This document shows positions 1 to 9,500 of a DNA stretch of 53,000 nucleotides, one piece after another. Below the pieces are notes generated by a model that worked only from the letters and a program-made list of their open reading frames with translations, was not told the origin of the DNA and searched no databases. A program made the position numbers and the translations under genes. Numbering within the stretch: position 1 is the stretch's first letter; each line of letters begins with the position of its first letter. This stretch comes from Tubiluchus corallicola (taxonomy: Eukaryota; Priapulida; Priapulimorpha; Priapulimorphida; Tubiluchidae): NCBI GenBank assembly GCA_030141605.1, contig JAQGDQ010000011.1, forward strand, positions 870,066-923,065. Reading direction: 5' to 3'.

Positions 1-391
1 TAAATAGTTCAAATATGCACATCTTATTAAATTAATTGCAATGAAATATTGAAATAAGTGAGGCAGTCATAGTTTATACAATAAATTAAAACCCGATTAA
101 TTTGTCACAGAGTATTTCTATAAAATTTCTGCTAAACTACATACACATGAACGTAACCCGGTACATATTATTTGTCACAACAAATGTATGCATTTACTGG
201 ACAATTTTTGAAATGCGAAATTCACATAGTACAAACATTTTTACAATGTTCGAAAGGCAACAGAAAAACACACAGTCGTATTGCCAAGCTCATTTATAGC
301 AACATAAGGTAAAGTACATATTTATACACGTGACTGCTGCTTGAAAACAACACCCTGTAGTCCATATTTATTGATAATAGCATAGCATTGA
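1..391. other. Region downstream of USP5
   Basis: Non-coding, AT-rich sequence beyond the USP5 stop codon. The only element I can support is a probable polyadenylation signal close to the stop, listed separately. The 65-codon plus-strand reading frame at 102-299 has no recognisable features and no coding-like composition. Confidence 0.6.
367..372 (-). promoter_or_regulatory. Candidate USP5 polyadenylation signal (AATAAA)
   Basis: TTTATT on the plus strand reads AATAAA on the minus strand, about 20 bases past the USP5 stop codon. No other AATAAA occurs on the minus strand in the rest of the 5' end of the window. If used, the 3' UTR would be only about 40 bases, which is short but possible. 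Confidence 0.4.
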
Positions 392-2800
392 CTATATTCG
401 CTTATACATGTACAGATATCCAAAAGCTTTTGGTGGTTTTTCTGACGCTGCCACTTTTTCGTCATTGTATATGACCCATTTACCATTCTTTAGTATGTGA
501 CAAACATAGTGACCACAGAGAGTTGAAGACCCCATGTGGCTTACAAAAGCACACAATTGGTAGTTCCCATTTCCGTTTCTATACTGCCCTCGTGGCGGTG
601 CACCCAAAGGTGGTGTTTCATCATCCAACTCACTAGCATGACTGAATATCCAATCAGCAGCTCGTTCAATGTTATTATCTGTTGCTTTCAATGCTCTGAC
701 AGCCTGTTCTTTTGTGAATCCCATCGACATTATCATGCTTGTCGCTTCTTCATTGGGCGTAAAATCAGAGAGGTTACTGTGTTTAGGAAGTTGCAGTGGC
801 TGAGCAAAATCCGGGTCATCCATATGCTCCATAACCCACTGCATGGCAGCTTCCACCCCTTGATTTGATGTTTGGTAAACTGCCTTTTTACAGGCCTCTA
901 AAGGAAAACCCATCTCTGCTAACTGGCTAACAATGGCTTCATCTATATTTATAATGGCTTCCTGAATGTCAGAAGGTGCATCTTCTGGTAATTCTTCTTC
1001 GCCAGGCTGCTTTCCACGACCTTTGAACATGCTCAGGTCCAACATTGTTGGCATATCAACTTCAACGTCTAACTTCTTCGGAACCCAGTCAGCGCCGATG
1101 GCAAATTTCTTCAGCTGTATCATTAGGTAATCAGGAAATGAAGCCATGCGTGTCATCTTCAAGGCTACTGATTTTGCATTTAGAGCTGTGCTGTAGAAAT
1201 CTTCGATTGTAGCTGGTGCAGCAGCAGCCTGAATACAGGCCTCATATGGAACATGTGCCCTCACTAATGCGTCTGATGACAATGTTTCTCCATTAATGTC
1301 AGCAGAAGCCCTTTTCTTCTCGTACTCACTTACTGCTTCTTTATTTGTGGCACATTCCAATGGAATTGGCAATGGTAATAAGTACTCAGATCTATACGTA
1401 TATCTAACTTTACCTGACTGCACACACTGAATACGCTCTTCCACCTCAAATTTAAATGCTTCGCAAGGATTTATCATATTTCTATTGTTTCTTTCAACCA
1501 TGTTGAGGATGTGCAAGAAAAATTCTTGAGCATCTTGCTGTCTTTTGGTAGAAAACTCTGGATGCCCTTTGCCGATGAGCAATTTAAATCGAGATGGGCG
1601 AATGCCTACTCGAACCGGTTCTTCATCTCTATCACTTTCGGGTGGAGGCTTAGAGTAATCTCCAGATTCCAGTCCGTAACCTAGCTTTGTTAACTGAACA
1701 TTAAAATCTTCTGTTGGATTTAATGGTGCACTCTCAAAGATCTCATTAGCTGGAGTTACATATCGGTCTATAAAATCTGGAACAGCAAACAAAGTCTGCA
1801 TAACAGAATTCATGTAACAACTGTTTCCTAAATTAACCATGCCAGTATAGCCTGGACCATACAGAGGCACAAGTGTAGCGCCAGTTTCTTGTATAGTAGC
1901 CCATTCGCCTACTTTCTGGTTCAATGCAACCTCTAGCTCAATCATGGTTTTGTCGGTTTTTTCCATTTGAGCAATATTAATGCCGAAATGTGCCAAGTGT
2001 TCTGCTAAATGAGGATCTTCAACCATATCATCTTCATCGTACGAATAAACATCAGCACTGCTTGCTGTGATTGTTCCGAGTTTAACGGCAAGAGGAAATT
2101 TTGTTTTCTGATAATGCTCAACAGCGTGATTATTACCTCCAGTCCCATCAAAATATCTTCTACCACACAAAATTACACCATCTGTTAAGTTTAACCACAA
2201 GTTGCTTGTTAGATCACAGTATGCACACTTCCATCCACTTGGTGGCACTTTAACGCCATTGTCAAGTTGCAGTAGTGTGTTTGCATGCTTAGAAATAAAT
2301 CTCTTTTCCCCATCCCATGTGCCTTCCATGGCTGCAACCTCAGCTATCTTGCCCGCTGAATCAGCAGCTAGAATGCACATAGCAGACGATTGTACTTCCT
2401 TGGGCAGAGAATCATCCGACAAGGAAAATACTTTAAATTCTGGGAGTACAACGACAGAATTGTTGTCTTGGTACTCGTATTTGTTTCCACCGTCAGCATC
2501 AAAACCGCCCTCTAATCCTATAGCCAGTCTAGTTATTTTCTTTGGTGATTCACCCTCTTTACTTGTGTCTTTTATTAAATTCTTCGTGCGTTTTAAATGC
2601 AAGAACACTCTACATCCTGATTTGCGATAATGTAATTCTACATACTTCCTACCAAATCCCAAAAACGTATTCATGCAAACGTACAATCCGTTCTCGGATT
2701 CTGGTGTATCATAAGAAAAAACACATTCATCTTTATAAACCTTTTCTCCGGCAAACGGCGAACGAATTTTATCCAACAAACCTTCAAAGGAGGTAGCCAT
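392..2800 (-). CDS. USP5: Ubiquitin carboxyl-terminal hydrolase 5 (isopeptidase T), intronless
   Basis: A cysteine protease of the USP family that disassembles unanchored polyubiquitin chains and recycles free ubiquitin in cytosol and nucleus. The 802 residues compare with about 858 in human USP5. Visible domains: N-terminal cryptic UBP region (about 1-160); ZnF-UBP (about 170-280) with zinc ligands C192, C195, C212 and H225 in exact family spacing; catalytic domain with Cys box GMVNLGNSC-like (nucleophile C328) and His box LCGHYVCH (H764), with D780 in WVIYNDEK as third catalytic residue; UBA1 (about 621-660) and UBA2 (about 683-722), each with the MGF loop. All key residues are intact. The start codon has a good context (A at -3, G at +4). 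A possible splice acceptor (ttttcag) lies just before the ATG, so a 5' UTR intron is possible. The oddity is the complete lack of coding introns, while neighbouring genes have many. USP13 is the alternative paralogue; the intact catalytic and ZnF residues fit USP5 (or an ancestor of both). Confidence 0.96.
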   Translation of the reverse strand: MATSFEGLLDKIRSPFAGEKVYKDECVFSYDTPESENGLYVCMNTFLGFGRKYVELHYRKSGCRVFLHLKRTKNLIKDTSKEGESPKKITRLAIGLEGGFDADGGNKYEYQDNNSVVVLPEFKVFSLSDDSLPKEVQSSAMCILAADSAGKIAEVAAMEGTWDGEKRFISKHANTLLQLDNGVKVPPSGWKCAYCDLTSNLWLNLTDGVILCGRRYFDGTGGNNHAVEHYQKTKFPLAVKLGTITASSADVYSYDEDDMVEDPHLAEHLAHFGINIAQMEKTDKTMIELEVALNQKVGEWATIQETGATLVPLYGPGYTGMVNLGNSCYMNSVMQTLFAVPDFIDRYVTPANEIFESAPLNPTEDFNVQLTKLGYGLESGDYSKPPPESDRDEEPVRVGIRPSRFKLLIGKGHPEFSTKRQQDAQEFFLHILNMVERNNRNMINPCEAFKFEVEERIQCVQSGKVRYTYRSEYLLPLPIPLECATNKEAVSEYEKKRASADINGETLSSDALVRAHVPYEACIQAAAAPATIEDFYSTALNAKSVALKMTRMASFPDYLMIQLKKFAIGADWVPKKLDVEVDMPTMLDLSMFKGRGKQPGEEELPEDAPSDIQEAIINIDEAIVSQLAEMGFPLEACKKAVYQTSNQGVEAAMQWVMEHMDDPDFAQPLQLPKHSNLSDFTPNEEATSMIMSMGFTKEQAVRALKATDNNIERAADWIFSHASELDDETPPLGAPPRGQYRNGNGNYQLCAFVSHMGSSTLCGHYVCHILKNGKWVIYNDEKVAASEKPPKAFGYLYMYKRI

Positions 2801-3538
2801 GCTGAAAATATGAATTGGCGAAACTGCAAAGTAAGTAAACTTGTAAGAAAGAAATTCTTTTATAGGAAAAAGTGGTTTAAAATGATTTCAAATTTCTCTT
2901 ACGACGGCCTCGTTGGTACTATCAGTCTGCCCACCAACGTGGTAGAGCTCGATATTTGCGGATGTAATTTTTAAGATGTAATATATTATACATATACGAT
3001 ATAACCATAACCATAGAATTTTACGGCTGAACATTCTCTATGAGTTTGTAAATATTATCTAATCGAATTTGTAACATTCGAGCTCGAATCAAACCGAATT
3101 TCGAGATTGCTAACCAAATAATGATAGTAATGATTGTAAAATATTGTTAAAATAATTATTGTTTAAGCCAACATGAACAACAAATGAAAAAAATGAATAA
3201 CAAAAACAATAACCACAACACAATAACAATGTCTGTGGTTAAGAAGTAGTTAAACCAAAGATGAAGTTTACCGCCGAGTGGTGCCACCAGTGCTAATTTT
3301 CCAAAAAGATGTTGTGCATCACCGGGTCTTGGTATTTCCGAAGTTCGCCGTAAATAACTTCACCGGGGCAGCAATTTTGGCGAACTTGGAAGCAGTTTGT
3401 GTACTGATCGTTTAATTTGCAGTTTAGTGTGTAGTGTTTGTCCTGTTAATCGCGCGTTTCCTTTGTAATCTCTTCGGTTTACTCTCCATCATCATTTTAC
3501 TTTTTTGGAAGCGAGCGTCAGCGTACATTCGTACAAAA
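2801..3538. promoter_or_regulatory. Divergent upstream region shared by USP5 and FBP
   Basis: The 738 bp between the USP5 start (minus) and the FBP start (plus) must hold both 5' UTRs and probably both promoters. I see no clear TATA box for either gene. A stretch near 3055-3115 has TCGAAT/ACCGAAT-type sequence resembling the hAT-like element at 16662-16991 and may be a fragment of that family. Confidence 0.45.
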
Positions 3539-6500
3539 ATGGATACCGATTGCATGACGATGACGAGGTTTATATTGGCGCAGCAGAGAAAAATACCACA
3601 CGCTACTGGTGACCTTTCTCAGTTGCTGTACAGCATACAGTCTGCAGTAAAAGCTGTTTCGTCTGCTGTTCGTAAAGCAGGAATAGCTCATTTGTTAGTA
3701 TTAACTTTTCTATTCGTAATTGTATAAAGAAAAACTTCTAGCATACCTAACGTAAAACGCGATGAATAGGAACGGCGTGGTGAAGAGTGACAAAACCCAA
3801 GAAAAGTTACTGAACTTCCTACACTATTTAACATTCCAGGAATAAGTAATGTACAGTTCGTTATAAATCTACAAAGCAATGTGATGCATGTACTATCTAC
3901 CAAGGCCTATAATTTATCATTATGAATGTAGGGAGCGAGGTCGTGCACAATACGTGGACTAGCCCTAATAGTGCCTGCGGTACACGGGCTGAGCCAAGTA
4001 GCGCGAAGTGTACATGGGCAGCCCAAGTACCGCAGCAACAGAAACGGAGCTCTTAAAGCATGTTGACCTTAACTGCAGTGTCAGTTTTCCTTTTTTGATT
4101 TAATAATAATATTATAATAATAATAAATAATTAATTATATTTTAATTTTAGATTTAACAAATTAACATATCAGTGTAATTGTCATTAGGATGAGTAATAT
4201 TTGATCTCAACAGCTAATAATTTTTAATGTTATAAACTTTTTAAGGTTAAAGAGTGAAGCTGGCTCTTTTAGCCTAATTATTGGTGCTTACCTCTTCTTC
4301 AAACACTTCTTCTCTGTAATGTCTGGTAGTTCAACCATTAACTTACTTTCTAACCTGTGTTTTGTAATTATAATTATGTACTTCTGCTTGGCCCTATAAT
4401 CAGCTGATATTCCTTGTGACTTACAAGAGTAAACATCGTACAGCAAATAAGAGCAATGTAAGTGAGCAGACAATTCAAACTATTTTAGTCACGCACAGCA
4501 ACAGATTTTCAATGTTTTTATAATTACGAGAACTTTGTGGGCCAACTTCTTCGCGAGAAAATGAAGCAGCCGACTTTCAAGGAATTTTTGTAGTTTTTGC
4601 ATATAAACTGACTTAGAAAAGTCTGTGATTTAGAAAAGTGTACTTTTTAATTTATTGCTAATTCACTTATATAAATTAATATTTTAAAACATTTTTTCTA
4701 ATTTTTAACTGCACAAAGGAATTTAGATATTACTTCGTTTCTAAAATTCATTAAAAACCTTTGCAGTGCATAGTAAGCTGATGACTCAGTCATTTAATTG
4801 GGTCAAAACAAGTTGGTCCCAAAGTGAGTCTATTAATTGGCACCTACTGTATAATGAACTCAGTGCACTTGGGTAGCCTATGTACTGCACTTGTTTTGGA
4901 GACTAGAAGTGCACTACTTTGCACCCTACAATGAAGTCACCTCTGTTTGCCATGGCAATACTAACAATGCTGAAACAAATGGTAATCTAAATTTTTATGA
5001 CACAGGCCTAATTAGTGGACCAAATGTGGTTATTTTGTTGCTGGCAGTTGAATGATTTATCTTCAGTAATACCCAACGATTTTTTTCAGTTTTGAGTCAC
5101 TCTCTATTTTTTGCAAATTTTTAAACAGTTTTAAACTTAGTTTGATATAAACAATTGGGTGAATCCTGACAGCATGCCATACACCTATAAACGACTCTCT
5201 ACTGGAGAAAAATGCAAGAAAGCAACACAAGAATAATACAATAGAATGAGCAAATTTTGAGAACTACAGCCAATTCCAAAATGTTGGAAGTAGTTGTAAG
5301 ATATGGTCAATTGGAGAGAATGGCAAATTTTGATGTTTAATGAAATGCAACAGATTGTCCTGTCTAGGTTAACCAAGCTTTGTAAATTTATTCCTAGATA
5401 TCTAAGTAATTGGTTTTAAAACATGTTTTTTGAAAACTAAGTTATGTCCCTTTTCGCCTCATATAATGCCTAAATGGGCACAAGAATAAAAAATAAGGCT
5501 GTCCCTATTCACCCCAATATGCGGGGTTAATTGGAACACTGATTTTTAAATAAAAAATAATGTACATAAACAATTTTTTGTCATAAGAATAATGCCATCA
5601 AGTGATAGATTGTGTATGTATTATATAACTACCAACACAATTTAGAATGAAAGCTCAGAAAAAAGCTATGGCTGTTTGAATGTAAAAATTGTCCTTATTC
5701 CACCATTTTATGGTATCTGTAGTGTGCTGTTGTACTATGTTTGCTCTACATGGACGACTAAACGATTGCGTGGGTTTTAATGAAATTTTGCATCCGTGAG
5801 TGATACTTGGGCCACAAGCTGGAACAGCCTGGGGTGGTGGGGTGGATTCTAGGTCGCTGACAGCTTTCGTCTAAAAATACCGATTTTTAGAGATAACAAG
5901 GTTTTCCAAATAAACAGAGGGAGATATGGGGTGGCTTGCAACCCCCTCGAACTTTTAGCTAGGGTGTCTGACTACCAAATGGATTTTCCTGCAAGTAAGG
6001 ACTTTTTGGAAGCATTTAGGGTTACTTATAAAGCAGATTTTTACAGACGATCTAATGATGTCCAAGTATATATTTTTAAATTTTATTACAAAATCCTCAA
6101 ACACTAGATATAGGTTTTAGAAATTCACAACTTCATAACGTCTCAATGAGTAGTGCCAAAGGTTTCTTATAATTGCGAAAAGTGTTGAGTTATTGAGCGT
6201 TGACTAATATTAAAATTACTTCAATAGTAAGAAGGTTTCCTTGTCTGATTAATTAGTGATTATTAGGTTTACTTTATCAAACAAAGTTCGTCAATGTTAA
6301 TTTTGAGCTAATTGAGGAATTTCTGTAATTGTCTTTATTATTTTATGAACAGTTTGGCGAATTCAGTAGAGGGAGTGGCCACCCATTTTTTTACTTTTAA
6401 ATCATTCGATTTCACTGATTCGTTAAGATGCTGGGCAGGTGAGTAAGAAAGCAATTGCAAATGTGCCGAATGTGGGTGGTGACTTCATAGACTTAATTTT

Positions 6501-9500
6501 TTCCATGTTTAAATGTTGTTTTCCTGTAGTATAAGTATTACTGATCGATCATTATCAAGCTTGACAATATGGATTATGATAAATTATCAGCAAAAGCCTG
6601 ATAGATAAGTAGAGGGGAAAAATTACTTATAAATAGCAGCTGCTTATCAAATAGAAATTTGCATTATACAGTACTATTCCACTATAACATCACCTCATAA
6701 GGGAAATTGCAATTAATTGAAATGAAACCACAAGCTAAATAATGTAATATGTGTCATATTTTGTAGATATGGTATTTCTGGAACGACCAACATCCAGGGA
6801 GAAGAAGTTAAAAAGCTCGATGTATTAGCTAATGCTTGCTTTATTAACATGTTAAGGTAAGATTGAATAATGGCTAAAATCTGTGATGTTATATTGCAAT
6901 TGTCTAACCCTGGTAACACAAGCTGCCTGGCATTGTATAAGCTCGGCTGGATGCTTACAGAATTTTGCGATGATGTAGTGAGATTCCTGTTTTTGTTTTC
7001 CATTCATTTTCAATGCAATCTTAGATTCTCTTGGTAAAGCGATAAGTGAACTTTAGTCATTATAAGGCCATAAAAAACAAAAATCCACAGTTAATTTTGT
7101 TAGCTTAATTTCTCAACAAGTATATTACTTTCAAAGCCCATATACTTTCAAAGCCCTGAAGTACAGAAGCAGTACCTATTAACTAATGAAAGGTGTCAGT
7201 GTTTCTTGATGAGTTTAAAAGGTGTGTGGTTGTATAGGTAATTAAGTTAAAAATTGATCTTGGTTAATTGTACCGTGCTTCTAGTTGGCAAAGTTTTGTT
7301 TTCCCTTTTTATTTTTAATGGGTTCTTAAATTTCCTTGCTGTACCATGCTCTTGAACTAAATATCTCCCATTTTTTCATAATAAATGTTCTTCATTAATA
7401 AAACTATGCTGATGCATTACTCTGAGCTTAGCTTTGACTTTACTGTATAATAGTATCAATGATTCTCTGGATAAAAGGAACATTTTCATAAAATCTTAAT
7501 AGCTATGATTATTTTTTTCATATAAGTCATTTATTTCACATAATACATTTATAACAATTTTGTGTGCAAAAATGCAATGAAAAGGCTTACGGTGAACATA
7601 GTGCATTTTTTTTACTGTGCCTGAGTAGGAAAAGCCTCACACTCGTGTCTGCCTATATATAAATGTAAATGCATCGCGGGGCAGTCAAAAGCAGGTCTTG
7701 TTAGATTGTTTCACCCTATGAAAGTAAAAAAAAGTAATGAACATAAACGAAAATTATGAGGTGAATCACTTGATAAAGAAAAAACATTTAGTGCTACAGA
7801 ATGGAATGATACAATGACTGAAGCTCATGATATATGGGCTGATATAAAAGATGGAAAGACTATTATTTGTTGAATTATTTGTTGTAATATTAGGCATGCA
7901 AATATATAAATTAAGGTAGCTTATTCACAGGTTGCATTTGGTTATATTCAGTTCACTGTTGTGAAATTTTTATTATTCACACCTTATTTAAAACAAATGT
8001 ATGGTATTCTGCTAAAGGGTAATATTTTTCAAGGTCGTCATTCGTCACTTGTTTAATGGTTTCCGAAGAGAATGATGACGTCATTGAAGTGGAAACGGAT
8101 AGGCAAGGAAAGTACATCGTTTGTTTTGACCCGCTTGATGGATCGTCGAACATTGACTGCTTGGGCTCAATCGGTTCTATATTTTCCATATTCACTCGGA
8201 AGGTATACACCAGGTTTGCTTGCTTGCATTTGCTGCAAAAGTCTGTTGTCAGTTGTTTCATTTTTGCTTGTTAATCTACGATATTAACAAGCATATATTG
8301 ACAAGATTCTTAAATATACTACAAGTTGTATGCAATTTTTATCTACATTACAAAACAAATACCTTTGTGATTTAATTGTACTGTGTCACATTTGGATAGA
8401 AATGCTATACCTTTTTCTAATTATACAAAAAAACATTCGACACCTGGGGTTATGAGGTTAATTTTCATAAAAATGACAAGTTATCCATGTGTTTGAAACA
8501 TAATAAACGTCTTGTTCTTGGTTTTCTGATTCATTTGTTGCAAATAGATGTAGCCATAAATTAATTAATAGATTTATGATCATTTTTCCTAAATAGAATT
8601 CATAACTATTAAGTCTTACTTTAGTTTAAGTGCTGTGAGTGTGAGCCACAGATTCCGTGTGCCTAATTAATTGTGTCAGCATAGGATCTGCTTTGTCTAC
8701 TAATCGTAGTCATTTTCGGAGATCATGGATTGGTAGTGTCTAAATATGACAAGGCTACTGGTGGTAAAATGCTGAGTATTTTGGTGGGAGGTTCTGATCA
8801 GACTGCATAACAGCATTTAGAGTTAGAGACTTTGCAATTTTTATTGTTTTAACCTGCACTAGTGCTGTTCAGACTGTTGAAATGTTATTAGCTGCATGTA
8901 CTTTTGTTTGATGAAATATATTTCATTTAAAGTGTGATTTTGCTTTATCAGTCACAAGACGGGAGTCCAACAGAAAATGATGCATTACAGTCGGGACGGA
9001 ACATCGTTGCTGCCGGTTACGCCCTGTACGGTAGCGCCACCATGATGGTACTTTCGACAGGTCAGGGTGTTCATGGCTTCATGCTGGACCCTGTGAGTAT
9101 CACAGCTCATTTTCAGCTTTCAGAAAACATCAGCCTCTTTAAATGCCAAATTGCTGCAAACTCTTCTGCGTCTGTGTGTGCAAACAGTAATTTAAACAAT
9201 CAAATGATCAGTCAGTGGTCACTTTTATTTTGACTGGTTACTCTAATTGATACCTTTCTATCTGGCTACTACTTGTCTACCATTGATTTTGATATTATTT
9301 TGTGCTGCCATAACTGGAGTGATGCAACTATTAAAAATCACATTGTAGGCAATTGGTGAGTTTGTGCTGACTGAGCCAGACATGCGTATTAAACCAAGAG
9401 GAAAGATATACAGTATCAACGAAGGATATGCCAAGTACTGGGATGGTTCCATTATTGAGTATGTTGAATCTAAAAAGTTTCCAAAGGTGAGCATTTGTTG

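Noticed and set aside
2202-2630. 142-codon plus-strand frame
   Set aside because: Antisense of the USP5 coding sequence.
3434-3538. In-frame upstream extension of FBP with a hydrophobic N-terminus
   Set aside because: The open stretch begins with GTG, not ATG, and FBP is cytosolic; the ATG at 3539 has a strong context and matches the family's N-terminus.
7977-8261. 94-codon minus-strand frame
   Set aside because: Antisense of FBP exon 3.
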